Positions 16,478 through 25,001 are shown, counted from the first letter of the stretch. The stretch is 31,283 nucleotides of DNA from Rhodobacter sp. (GCA_013824055.1 PNNE01000360.1:1-31283), one strand, 5' to 3'. Translations and numbers: made by a program. Notes: a model not told the origin generated them from the sequence alone.

Positions 16478-17368
16478 ATGACCGAGATCACCCTTCTCGA
16501 CGGCGGCATGGGCCAGGAGCTGATCGCCCGCGCCGGTGCTGACCCCGGACCGCTTTGGGCGACGCGGGTGATGCTTGACCACCCCGGCCTCGTCCGTGCC
16601 ATCCATGCGGATTATTTTGCTGCCGGCGCCAGCCTTGCCACCACGAATACCTACAACATCCTGCACGACCGCCTTCTGCCGCATGGCCTGGACGCGCTTT
16701 ACCATGCGCTGCACCTGCGCGCCCTGGCCGAAGCGCACGAGGCCCGCGCCTCTGCCGGGCGCGGGAGGATCGCCGGGTCGATGGGGCCCCTGGGCGAAAG
16801 CTACCGTCCCGACCTGACCCCGCCGATCCAGGTTTCCGCGGCGCTTTATGCCGAAAAGGCCCGCATCCTCGCCGCCCATGTCGACGTGATCCTGATCGAG
16901 ACGATCTCGTCGCTGGACCTCGCCCGCGGCGCGCTGCAAGGCGCGCGGACGACCGACCGCCCGGTCTGGCTGTCCGTGTCGGTGCAGGACCGCGACGGCA
17001 CCAGGCTGCGCTCGGGCGAGCCTGTCTCGGCCCTGGCCGAGGTCCTGGCGGAAACCCCCGCCGACGCCGTCCTGGCCAACTGCTCGATGCCCGAGGCGAT
17101 GGCGGCGGCGCTGAACGCCCTGAAGCCCCTCGGCCTGCCCTTCGGCGCCTATGCCAACGGGTTTTCCGAGATCACGCCGCACCGCCACGGCACCAGCGCC
17201 CCCGATTACTGCGCCCGCCACGACCTGTCGCCCGAACGCTATGCCGACTTCGCGCTTGGCTGGGTGGCGCAAGGGGCAACCCTGATCGGCGGCTGCTGCG
17301 AGGTTGGTCCCGCCCACATCCGCCACCTGCACGCGCGCCTGACGGCCGAAGGCCACACGGTTGCATAA
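16478..17368 (+). CDS. Homocysteine S-methyltransferase family protein
   Basis: A 296-residue zinc-dependent methyltransferase of the homocysteine S-methyltransferase (Pfam S-methyl_trans) family. It transfers a methyl group, for example from S-methylmethionine or a betaine, to homocysteine to form methionine. Family marks are LLDGGMGQEL at the N-terminus, TNTYNI, and the zinc ligands C202 (LANCS) and C273/C274 (GGCCEVG). It stands alone, without the cobalamin domains of MetH. AGGA lies seven bases before the ATG. Its 3' end overlaps the TTG start of rluA by eight bases. Neighbouring fRMsr also yields methionine, supporting a salvage role. The methyl donor cannot be told from sequence. Confidence 0.88.
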   Translation: MTEITLLDGGMGQELIARAGADPGPLWATRVMLDHPGLVRAIHADYFAAGASLATTNTYNILHDRLLPHGLDALYHALHLRALAEAHEARASAGRGRIAGSMGPLGESYRPDLTPPIQVSAALYAEKARILAAHVDVILIETISSLDLARGALQGARTTDRPVWLSVSVQDRDGTRLRSGEPVSALAEVLAETPADAVLANCSMPEAMAAALNALKPLGLPFGAYANGFSEITPHRHGTSAPDYCARHDLSPERYADFALGWVAQGATLIGGCCEVGPAHIRHLHARLTAEGHTVA

Positions 17369-18029
17369 GCCCTCGCTCATCCCGGATTTCGCCTACGACC
17401 CGCCGGACACTCCGCTGCAGATCCTGCACGAGGACGCGGCGATCATCGTGATCGACAAGCCCGCGGGTCTGCTGACCGTGCCGGGCAAGCTGGAAAACCG
17501 GCAGGACTGCCTGATCTCCCGCCTGCAGGCGGCGCGCTGGAATGCGTTGACGGTGCACCGGCTGGATTGCGACACCAGCGGCGTGATCATCTTCGCCCGC
17601 ACCAAGCCGGCCCAGGGCTTTCTGGGGCAGGAATTCGAGCACCGGCGCGCCCAAAAGACCTATGTCGCCCGGCTGAAAGGCCGCCTGGAGCCCGACAGCG
17701 GCACTGTCGACCTGCCGCTGGGCAGCGACTGGGACTTCCGCCCGCGCCAGAAGGTGGACCCGGTGAAGGGCCGCCCCGCCGTCACCGACTGGCAGGTGCT
17801 TGACCGCAGCGACCAGGAAACCCGCGTCCGTCTGACACCGCATACCGGGCGCAGCCACCAGCTGCGCGTCCACATGCTGGCGCTGGGCCACCCGATCCTG
17901 GGCGACCAGATCTACGCGCCCGAGACACTGGCCGACCACGCCCGCCTGATGCTGCATGCCGAGACGCTGGGCCTGCACCATCCCACGACTGGCGACTGGG
18001 TCAGTTTTGCGGCCCCCGTGCCGTTCTGA
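17361..18029 (+). CDS. rluA: RluA-type pseudouridine synthase
   Basis: A 222-residue enzyme that isomerises uridine to pseudouridine in RNA. It is close in length and motif order to E. coli RluA (23S rRNA U746 and tRNA U32): VIDKPAGLLTVPGKLENRQDC, catalytic HRLDCDTSGVI with D69, KTYVARLKG, PHTGRSHQLRVHMLALGHPILGD. There is no S4 domain, also like E. coli RluA. The start is TTG at 17361 within the end of the methyltransferase gene, with GAAGG eight bases upstream. Other RluA-family members differ in N-terminal extensions, so this subfamily call is good but not proven. Confidence 0.9.
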   Translation: MHKPSLIPDFAYDPPDTPLQILHEDAAIIVIDKPAGLLTVPGKLENRQDCLISRLQAARWNALTVHRLDCDTSGVIIFARTKPAQGFLGQEFEHRRAQKTYVARLKGRLEPDSGTVDLPLGSDWDFRPRQKVDPVKGRPAVTDWQVLDRSDQETRVRLTPHTGRSHQLRVHMLALGHPILGDQIYAPETLADHARLMLHAETLGLHHPTTGDWVSFAAPVPF

Positions 18030-18092
18030 CGGGCGTTAAGCAAGTGTCAAGCTTGGTGGTTAACTCTGGTCCGACCGAAGCCGGGGGCCGGA

Positions 18093-19714
18093 ATGCTGTC
18101 GACGATCTTCACGCTGCGCTATGCCATGATCACCTGGCCTGCGATCCTTGTGGTCCTGGCGGCCGCGCTGATGGCGCGCTTCCCCGGCCAGACCTGGTGG
18201 CTGCTGCCGGCGGCAGGTCTCTGCCTCGCTTCGGTGCTGCTTGGCCTGCATGACCTGCGCCAGACCCGCCACGCGGTCCTGCGCAACTATCCGGTCGCCG
18301 CGCATCTGCGCTTCCTGCTTGAGGCGATCCGCCCCGAGATGCGGCAATACTTCTTCGAAGGCGACAAGGACGGCGCGCCCTTTCCCCGCGACAAGCGGGC
18401 GATCGTCTATCAGCGGGCCAAGCGTGACCTCGACAAGCGGCCCTTCGGCACCCAGTACGACGTCTACCAGCAGCACTACGAATGGCTGCACCATTCCATC
18501 GCCCCGCAGCCCGCCCTGGCGCATGACAGGCTGCGCACGACTGTCGGGGCAAGCTGTGCGCAGCCCTATTCCGCAAGCCTGCTGACATTTCCGCGATGAG
18601 CTATGGCTCACTCTCGGCCAATGCGATCCGGGCGCTGAACAAGGGGGCCAGGGCGGGCGGCTTCTACCATGACACGGGCGAAGGCGGGGTCTCGCCCTAC
18701 CACCGCGAGCATGGCGGCGATCTGGTGTGGGAACTGGGCTCGGGCTACTTCGGGGCGCGGATGGCGGACGGGGGGTTCGACCCCGGAAAATTTGCCGAGG
18801 CCGCGTCGGACCCGCAGATCCGCATGGTCGAACTGAAGCTGTCGCAGGGTGCCAAGCCCGGCCACGGCGGGGTTCTGCCCGCCGCCAAGCTGGCCGAAGA
18901 GATCTCGCGCATCCGGGGCGTGCCGATGGGGCAGGACTGCGTCTCGCCGGCCTCGCATGCCGTCTTTTCCACGCCGATCGGCCTGCTGCAATTCGTGGCG
19001 CAGATGCGGGATCTGTCGGGCGGCAAACCCGCCGGGTTCAAGCTGTGCATCGGCCACCCGTGGGAGTTCATGGCGATCTGCAAGGCGATGCTGGCGACCG
19101 GCATCACGCCCGACTTCATCGTGGTCGACGGCAAGGAAGGCGGCACGGGTGCCGCCCCGCTGGAGTTCATGGATCATGTCGGCATGCCGCTGCGCGACGG
19201 CCTCAGCTTCGTCCACAACGCGCTGGTCGGGATCGGGATGCGGGACCGGGTGAAGATCGGGGCCAGCGGCAAGATCACCTCGGCCTTCGACATCGCGCGC
19301 GTCATGGCGCTGGGGGCCGACTGGTGCAACGCGGCGCGCGGGTTCATGTTCGCGGTCGGCTGCATCCAGGCGCAGTCCTGCCACACGGGCGCTTGCCCCA
19401 CGGGGGTCGCGACGCAGGACCCGCTCCGGCAGCGGGCAATCGTGGTGCCGGACAAGGCAGAGCGGGTGGCAAGCTTCCAGCGCAACACTCTGCATGCTCT
19501 GGCCGAGCTGGTGGCGGCGGCGGGGGTCGCCCACCCCGCAGAGCTGAAGCCGCACCATTTCCTGCGGCGGTCCTCCGCGGACCGGGTGATCTCGCTGGCC
19601 GAGCAGTATGAGCAGTTGGCCCCCGGCCAGCTGACAGCGGACCCCGCATCGTCGCCACGCTTTGCCCAGGCCTGGGCCTGGTCCTCGGCAGACAGCTTCG
19701 CGCGAGTGGGATAG
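18093..19714 (+). pseudogene. FMN-binding glutamate-synthase-like protein, split by a one-base deletion
   Basis: Resembles the stand-alone glutamate synthase domain proteins that have two N-terminal membrane helices (here residues ~8-55) and a GltB-type FMN barrel. The first frame (18093-18599, 168 residues) ends SLLTFPR; the second (18596-19714, 372 residues) starts at MSYGSLSANAIRAL. One added A after A18585 restores the expected SLLNISAMSYGSL and a ~540-residue protein. Barrel motifs include GEGGVSPYHREHGGD, LSQGAKPGHGG, DGKEGGTGAAP and GASGKI, and the 3Fe-4S cysteines occur as C-x5-C-x4-C in GCIQAQSCHTGAC. The break creates an ATGA stop/start overlap, so two coupled polypeptides are possible. 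A hairpin repeat follows the stop. Confidence 0.85.
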
Positions 19715-19727
19715 GCCTGGCGCAAGC

Positions 19728-19760
19728 GTAAGGTGGGCGATTCCGCCCACCCCGCCTTAC
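19728..19760 (+). repeat. Intergenic hairpin repeat, copy 3
   Basis: Inner stem GGTGGGC (19732-19738) with GCCCACC (19745-19751), loop GATTCC; outer stem GTAA (19728-19731) with TTAC (19757-19760). Compared with copy 1, the outer pair G-C has become A-T on both sides, which keeps the stem. It starts 13 bases after the end of the glutamate-synthase-like gene, in the same orientation as the other copies. Confidence 0.72.
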
Positions 19761-19868
19761 CTTGTCCACCTGCTGCCCGACGGCCCGGACCTTGGCCTTG
19801 CGGCGGTGCCAGCGGGTTGCCCGCAAGGGTGCGGTCGGTGACGACATCGCCGCTGCGGCGGGCGGCAC

Positions 19869-20606
19869 CTAGACCAGCATCCCACCGTCGCTGTCATCTC
19901 CCGCTTCCTCCAGCAGGCGGTCAAGATCGGGGATCGAGACGTTGCGGTTGCCCTCCAGCGTAATCACCCCATCCCGTTTCAGCGCGGAAATCTGGCGACT
20001 GACGGTTTCCAGGGTCAGCCCCAGATAGTCGGCCATTTCCTCGCGGGTCAGCGGCAGGTTGACCGCAAGAGGGCCGGATCTCTTGCGCGCATGCAGCGCC
20101 GCGTCGCGGCGGGCGATGATCGAGATCAGCGAGGCGATCTTTTCCCGCGCGGTCTTGCGCCCCAGAAGCAGCATCCATTCCCGCGCGGCGTCCAGCTCGT
20201 CCAGCGTCATCTCCAGAAGACGCTGGGCGATGTGCGGGGTGGCGGACATCATCTCTTCGAAGGGCTTCTTGCGAAAGCAGCACATCACAAGATCCGTGCT
20301 GGCGGTCACGTCGAAGGCAGCTATGGGCCGGCCCGGTCGGCCGACGAAATCGGACGGCAGAAGCAGCCCAACCATCTGGCGGCGGCCATCCTCCATCGTC
20401 TGGGTCAGCGACGCGATGCCACTGACCACCGAGCCCACGAACTCCATCCGGTCCCCGGACCAGATGACGGTCTGACCCGCCTGGAAGCTGCGATAATACT
20501 TGATCTGCTCCAGCTGCGAAAGCTCGTCCGTTTCACAGCGCGCGCAGACTGCACGATGCCGGATCGGACAATCGCCACACTGAACATGAACCGAGTGATC
20601 GTGCAT
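19869..20606 (-). CDS. fnrL: Oxygen-sensing Crp/Fnr-family regulator FnrL
   Basis: A 245-residue transcription factor of the FNR branch that binds DNA as a dimer when its oxygen-labile 4Fe-4S cluster is intact. N-terminal cysteines C10, C13, C21 and C24 (CGDCPIRHRAVCARC) and C109/C110 give the cluster ligands. The cNMP-like barrel follows, then the helix-turn-helix with ETVSRQISALK, whose E200, S203 and R204 read TTGAT half-sites. The sequence around KYYRSFQAGQTVIW and MVGLLLPSDFVGRPGRP is typical of Rhodobacter FnrL. The ATG at 20606 follows GGAAGG closely. An FNR box centred 22 bases upstream of its ATG suggests negative autoregulation. Confidence 0.94.
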   Translation of the reverse strand: MHDHSVHVQCGDCPIRHRAVCARCETDELSQLEQIKYYRSFQAGQTVIWSGDRMEFVGSVVSGIASLTQTMEDGRRQMVGLLLPSDFVGRPGRPIAAFDVTASTDLVMCCFRKKPFEEMMSATPHIAQRLLEMTLDELDAAREWMLLLGRKTAREKIASLISIIARRDAALHARKRSGPLAVNLPLTREEMADYLGLTLETVSRQISALKRDGVITLEGNRNVSIPDLDRLLEEAGDDSDGGMLV

Positions 20607-20621
20607 CGGCCTTCCAGTCCC

Positions 20622-20635
20622 TTGATCTGAGTCAA
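20622..20635. promoter_or_regulatory. FNR box shared by fnrL and hemN
   Basis: TTGAT-CTGA-GTCAA matches the FNR consensus TTGAT-N4-ATCAA at nine of ten positions, and flanking C/G extend the symmetry by one base. Its centre (20628.5) is exactly 41.5 bases before the A of the hemN ATG, the class II activator position if transcription starts at that A. It lies 16 bases before the fnrL ATG. Confidence 0.85.
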
Positions 20636-20649
20636 GGATCAACCTTGAC
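20631..20649. promoter_or_regulatory. Second inverted repeat overlapping the FNR box
   Basis: GTCAAGG (20631-20637) and CCTTGAC (20643-20649) form a perfect 7-bp inverted repeat around ATCAA. It shares the right FNR half-site GTCAA. Spacing differs from an FNR box, so it may bind another regulator or be coincidental. Confidence 0.35.
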
Positions 20650-20669
20650 ACGTTTTCTACCGTAACCGC

Positions 20670-22025
20670 ATGACACACGACCCGCAACTCGCCCGGCTTG
20701 GGCTATTCGACGCACGCGTCCCGCGCTACACGTCGTACCCGACGGCCCCATACTTCGGTTCGGACATAGGCCCATCGGACTTTGTCCGCTGGATCGAGGC
20801 GATACCCGAGGATAGCGCAGTTTCGCTCTACATACACGTGCCTTTCTGCCGTCGGTTGTGCTGGTTCTGCGCCTGCCGGACGCAAGGGACGACTTCGGAC
20901 GGACCTGTGGTGGCCTATGTCCAGACGCTGAAGGCCGAGCTTGCGCTGCTGCGGGCCCATCTGCCGCGCGGGGTGCGGCTGTCGCGGCTGCACTGGGGCG
21001 GGGGGACGCCGACGCTGTTGTCGGCGGACCTGATGCGTGATCTGGCGGACAGGATCTTCGACGTGGCGCCCCTGGACGAGGACGGGGAGTTTTCGGTCGA
21101 GATCGACCCGAACGAGATCGACGACGCGCGGCTGGATGCGCTTGCGGCGTCGGGGATGAACCGGACCTCGATCGGGGTGCAGGACTTCGACCCCCTGATC
21201 CAGAAGGCAATCGGGCGCGACCAGAGCTATGCGTTGACCCGAGAGGTGGCCGAACGCATCCGGGCGCGGGGGGTCGCAAGCCTGAACGCCGATATCCTGT
21301 ACGGATTGCCGTTCCAGACCGGACCAAGGATCGCAGATTCGGTGCAGAAGCTCTTGACGCTCTCGCCGGACCGGGTGGCCTTGTACGGCTATGCCCATGT
21401 CCCGTGGATGAGCCGGCGGCAGCAGATGATCCCCTCGGACCAGATGCCGACGCCCGAAGAACGCCTGTCGCTGTTCGAAACCGCGCGGCACCTGTTCTTG
21501 TGGGACGGCTATGTCGAGGTCGGGATCGACCATTTCGCCAAGCCCGAGGACGGACTGGCCCGCGCCCTGAAGGCTGGGACCTTGCGGCGGAATTTCCAGG
21601 GCTATACCGACGACACCGCGCCGACGCTGATCGGGCTGGGTGCCTCGTCGATCAGCCGCTTCGCGCAAGGGTTCGCGCAGAATGCCTCGGGCACGGCGCA
21701 ACATTCCAAGGCGATCCGCGCGGGGCAGTTCTCGACCCATCGGGGGCATGCCTTCACCGGCGAGGACAGACTGCGGGCGCGGATCATCGAGGCGCTGATG
21801 TGCGACTTCTTCGTCTCGCGCGCCGAGCTTCTGCGCGACCATGACGTGACGCCGGCCGGGGTCGAGGCACTGTTCCAGCGCGCGGCCGGGGAGTTCGGGG
21901 ACATGGTGCGGGTGACGGACGCGGGCTTTCACATCCCCGACCGCGCGCGCCCCCTGACCCGGATGATCGCGCGGGCCTTCGACGCCTATGCCAGCGAGAA
22001 GGCCAAGCACTCCTCTGCGATCTGA
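20670..22025 (+). CDS. hemN: Oxygen-independent coproporphyrinogen III oxidase (HemN/HemZ)
   Basis: A 451-residue radical SAM enzyme that decarboxylates two propionates of coproporphyrinogen III to give protoporphyrinogen IX without oxygen, for anaerobic heme and bacteriochlorophyll supply. The cluster motif is PFCRRLCWFC (C60, C64, C67), followed by HWGGGTPTLL and SIGVQDFDP, with the C-terminal HemN domain. The N-terminal RYTSYPTAPYF is characteristic of true HemN rather than HemW. The length is full. There is no Shine-Dalgarno sequence before the ATG; the FNR box and a TACCGT at 20658-20663 fit a leaderless, FnrL-activated transcript. Confidence 0.96.
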   Translation: MTHDPQLARLGLFDARVPRYTSYPTAPYFGSDIGPSDFVRWIEAIPEDSAVSLYIHVPFCRRLCWFCACRTQGTTSDGPVVAYVQTLKAELALLRAHLPRGVRLSRLHWGGGTPTLLSADLMRDLADRIFDVAPLDEDGEFSVEIDPNEIDDARLDALAASGMNRTSIGVQDFDPLIQKAIGRDQSYALTREVAERIRARGVASLNADILYGLPFQTGPRIADSVQKLLTLSPDRVALYGYAHVPWMSRRQQMIPSDQMPTPEERLSLFETARHLFLWDGYVEVGIDHFAKPEDGLARALKAGTLRRNFQGYTDDTAPTLIGLGASSISRFAQGFAQNASGTAQHSKAIRAGQFSTHRGHAFTGEDRLRARIIEALMCDFFVSRAELLRDHDVTPAGVEALFQRAAGEFGDMVRVTDAGFHIPDRARPLTRMIARAFDAYASEKAKHSSAI

Positions 22026-22030
22026 GGGCG

Positions 22031-22074
22031 CAAAAGTTTTCGAAAACTTTTGCAAAATCCTTCGAAGGATTTTG
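22031..22074. terminator. Two abutting 22-bp perfect palindromes, likely bidirectional terminator
   Basis: Palindrome 1 (22031-22052) and palindrome 2 (22053-22074) touch without a gap. Each is perfectly symmetric, begins CAAAA, ends TTTTG and has TTCGAA at or near its centre. They fill the space between the convergent hemN stop (22025) and glycosyltransferase stop (22077). A/T runs at both edges would serve as the U tract in either direction. Confidence 0.8.
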
Positions 22075-22076
22075 GG

Positions 22077-23300
22077 TCAGCTCCGGGAGAGCCGGGTCAG
22101 CAGGTCCACCTGTTTCGGCAGGCAGACCGAGCGCAGGTCGTAGCGGTCGCGCATGCCGCGACGGGCGGCCTCGCGCATCGCCGCGTAAGCTTCGGGCCGG
22201 GCAAGCGCGTCGGTCAGCGCAGCGGACCAGCCTGCGACATCGAAGAAATCGACCAACCTGCCGTTGACCCCGTCCCGGATCACCTCGGCCACCGGCGCGG
22301 TGTTCGAGCCGATGACCAGTGTTCCCGCCGCCATCGTCTCGACCATCGACCAGGACAGGACGAAGGGGTAGGTCAGGTAGGCGTGGACGCGGGAGACGTG
22401 CATCAGGTCGACAAGCCGGTCATAGGGCAGCTTGCCGGTGAAATGCACCCGGCTCAGGTCGATGCGGTCCTTGACCTCGGCCAGGATCAGGTCTTTCCAG
22501 GTGCCGCCGTCCTTGGGCGCGCTGCCGTAGCTGACGCCAGCCTCACCCACGATCACCACCTGCGCGTCGGGCCGGGCGGCCAGCACGTCGGGCAGGGCGC
22601 GCAGGAAGATGTGGTAGCCGCGATAGGGTTCGAGATTGCGGTTGACGAAGGTCAGCACCTCGTCGCCGCGGGCCAGCACCCGGCCATCGGGCAAGGCAAA
22701 GCGCGCCTGCGGGTTTGGCGTCAGGCGGTCGCAATCCACCCCGTCGAAGATCACCTCCAGCTGCCGACGCAGCATGGGGGGATGCGTGCTGGCCTGCCAT
22801 TCGGTCGGCGAGACGCCCCGGTCGGCATGGATCAACGCCTGCGCCAGATAGCCGGCCCGGGACTGCGCGATCATCACCTGGTCAAAGCCCTGGACCTGGA
22901 ATTCAGGGTCGAAGCCGACATCCGCCCCGATGCCGCGATAGTAGAACTCGGCAAAGACCAGCAGCCTGGCCTCGGGCCAGATCTCTTTCAGGAACAGCGT
23001 CTCGCCCCAGCCGGAGTGGCCGTAGATCACGTCCGGCACATAGCCTTCGGCCCGCATCCGGCGGGCGTGGCGGGCGACCGAGACGCCCCGGTCGCTCATC
23101 AGCGTGAAGTTGCGGCCAAGGCGGGTGGCCTTGGGGTCCACCTCCTGCGGCTTGTGGGTGTAGCGCAGGATCGGCACCGGCGAGGTCTTGTCGTTGCTGG
23201 CGTCGGTCAGGGCCCGCACATCATGGCCCAGGCGCTGCATCTCGGGCGCGAGGTGCAGGAACTGGCCGGGAAAGTTCTGGTGAACGAAGAGAAGCTTCAC
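22077..23300 (-). CDS. Glycosyltransferase family 4-like protein
   Basis: A 407-residue GT-B-fold glycosyltransferase. The N-terminus KLLFVHQNFPGQFLHLAPEM is typical of a GT4 subgroup acting on exopolysaccharide or similar glycans. Further marks are DVIYGHSGWGETLFLKE, VNRNLEPYRGYHIFLRALP, VVIVGEAGVSYG and a C-terminal LSWSMVETMAAGTLVIGSNTAPVAEVI with the conserved Glu of the nucleotide-sugar site. The start is GTG at 23300, overlapping the TGA of the upstream ABC ATPase (GTGA), so it is co-translated with the transporter. No other glycan genes are nearby and the acceptor is unknown. Confidence 0.86.
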   Translation of the reverse strand: MKLLFVHQNFPGQFLHLAPEMQRLGHDVRALTDASNDKTSPVPILRYTHKPQEVDPKATRLGRNFTLMSDRGVSVARHARRMRAEGYVPDVIYGHSGWGETLFLKEIWPEARLLVFAEFYYRGIGADVGFDPEFQVQGFDQVMIAQSRAGYLAQALIHADRGVSPTEWQASTHPPMLRRQLEVIFDGVDCDRLTPNPQARFALPDGRVLARGDEVLTFVNRNLEPYRGYHIFLRALPDVLAARPDAQVVIVGEAGVSYGSAPKDGGTWKDLILAEVKDRIDLSRVHFTGKLPYDRLVDLMHVSRVHAYLTYPFVLSWSMVETMAAGTLVIGSNTAPVAEVIRDGVNGRLVDFFDVAGWSAALTDALARPEAYAAMREAARRGMRDRYDLRSVCLPKQVDLLTRLSRS

Positions 23301-24991
23301 ATTCCGGGTCCGAAGGCGGCCGCCATCAGAGCCTTCGTATAATCGGATTTCGGTTCGGTAAACACGGCCTCGCAATCGCCGGATTCGACCACATCGCCGT
23401 TCTGCATCACCATGACCTTGTGCGCCATCGCCCGGATCACCCGCAGATCGTGGCTGATGAAGATGTAGGCCAGCCCCCATTTCCGCTGCAGATCGCGCAA
23501 CAGCTGGACGATCTGCACCTGCACCGTCATGTCCAGCGCGCTGGTCGGTTCGTCCAGCACCACCAAGAGCGGCCGCAGGATCATCGCGCGCGCGATGGCG
23601 ATGCGCTGGCGCTGGCCGCCAGAGAATTCGTGCGGGTAGCGGGCCATCATCGCAGGGTCGAGACCGACCTCGCGCATGATGTCGGCCACCATCTCGGTCC
23701 GGTTGCGGCCGGGTTCGACGCCGTGGACGCCCAGACCTTCGGCGATGATCTGCTCGACCGTCATTCGCGGCGACAGGCTGCCATAGGGGTCCTGGAACAC
23801 CACCTGCATGTTGCGGCGGATCACCCGCATCGCCTTGCGGCCCCTGGTGCGGGCAAAGTCGCCGCGGGCGGCGTCGATCAGCTCGTCCCAGCCTTTCGGG
23901 CCGCTGTCGGCGCTGCGGCGGGACGGCCCCCCGTCCCAGGTCTCGTCCAGGCGGCTGATGTCGCGGCCCAGGAACACGACCTTTCCCTGCGAGCCGATCA
24001 GCCGCAGGATCGCCAGCGCCAGCGTGGTCTTGCCCGACCCGCTTTCGCCGACGATGCCCAGGGTTTCGCCCGCGCGGACCGACACGTTGGCGTCGTTCAC
24101 CGCCTTCACATGGCCCACGGTGCGGCGGAGAAGACCCTTGTGGATCGGGAACCAGACGCGGAGGTCTTGCGTCCGCACGATTTCCTGCGACCCGGCGGGG
24201 ACGGGTTCGGGGCCGCCCTTCTGCTCGGCGGCAAGCAGCTTCCGGGTGTAGGGGTGCTGCGGGTTGGCGAAGATCTCGGCGGTCCGTCCCTGCTCGACGA
24301 TCTCGCCGCCCTGCATGACGCAGACGCGGTCGGCGATGCGGCGGACGATGCCGAGGTCGTGGGTGATGAAAAGCAGGCTCAGACCCTCGGCCTGCTTCAG
24401 GTCGGCCAGCAGGTCCAGGATCTGGGCCTGGATCGTCACGTCCAGCGCCGTGGTGGGTTCGTCCGCCACCAGAAGCTCCGGCCCGTTGGCCAGCGCCATC
24501 GCGATCATCACCCGCTGGCGTTGCCCCCCCGACAACTGGTGCGGATAGGCCCCCAGCCGGCTTTCGACGTCGCGGATGCCGACCTTGCCCAGAAGCTCGA
24601 TGATCCGGGCGCGGGCGGCGGCTCCGCTCAGGCCCTGGTGCAGCGCCAGGCTTTCGCCCAGCTGCTTTTCGATGGTGTGCAAGGGGTTGAGGCTGGTCAT
24701 CGGCTCCTGGAAGATGAAGCTGATGTCGTTGCCGCGGATGTGGCGCAGAGCGGCCTCGGTGGCCCCCACCATCTGCGCGCCGCGATAGGTGACTGACCCC
24801 GAGACCTCGGCATTGTCGGACAGAAGCCCCACGGTCGACAGGGCGGTGACCGACTTGCCCGAGCCGCTTTCACCCACCAGCGCGACGGTCTCGCCCTTGT
24901 CGACGGTGAAGGACACCCGCTTGACGGCCGCGATGATGCGGCCGTCCTGGCGGAAACTGACGGACAGGTCCTTGACCTGAAGGACGCTCAT
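23297..24991 (-). CDS. yejF: Oligopeptide/microcin C ABC transporter, fused double ATPase YejF
   Basis: A 564-residue protein with two ATP-binding domains in one chain, powering the YejABEF importer of peptides. Domain 1 has Walker A GESGSGKS, signature LSGGQRQR and Walker B LLVADEP; domain 2 has GESGSGKT, FSGGQRQR and LLVVLDEP. Both contain their H-loop (ITHDLG, ISHDLR). Domain 2 carries an extra stretch at about residues 350-384 (ETWDGGPSRRSADSG onward) between DISRLD and RKAMR, longer than in the usual YejF. Start ATG at 24991 has only a weak ribosome site. It is ten bases downstream of yejE. Confidence 0.92.
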   Translation of the reverse strand: MSVLQVKDLSVSFRQDGRIIAAVKRVSFTVDKGETVALVGESGSGKSVTALSTVGLLSDNAEVSGSVTYRGAQMVGATEAALRHIRGNDISFIFQEPMTSLNPLHTIEKQLGESLALHQGLSGAAARARIIELLGKVGIRDVESRLGAYPHQLSGGQRQRVMIAMALANGPELLVADEPTTALDVTIQAQILDLLADLKQAEGLSLLFITHDLGIVRRIADRVCVMQGGEIVEQGRTAEIFANPQHPYTRKLLAAEQKGGPEPVPAGSQEIVRTQDLRVWFPIHKGLLRRTVGHVKAVNDANVSVRAGETLGIVGESGSGKTTLALAILRLIGSQGKVVFLGRDISRLDETWDGGPSRRSADSGPKGWDELIDAARGDFARTRGRKAMRVIRRNMQVVFQDPYGSLSPRMTVEQIIAEGLGVHGVEPGRNRTEMVADIMREVGLDPAMMARYPHEFSGGQRQRIAIARAMILRPLLVVLDEPTSALDMTVQVQIVQLLRDLQRKWGLAYIFISHDLRVIRAMAHKVMVMQNGDVVESGDCEAVFTEPKSDYTKALMAAAFGPGM

Positions 24992-25001
24992 CGGCCCAAT
25001 C

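Noticed and set aside
19761..19868. Gene remnant between the third hairpin repeat and fnrL
   Set aside because: Translations in all frames show no recognisable family; GC-rich sequence alone is not evidence.
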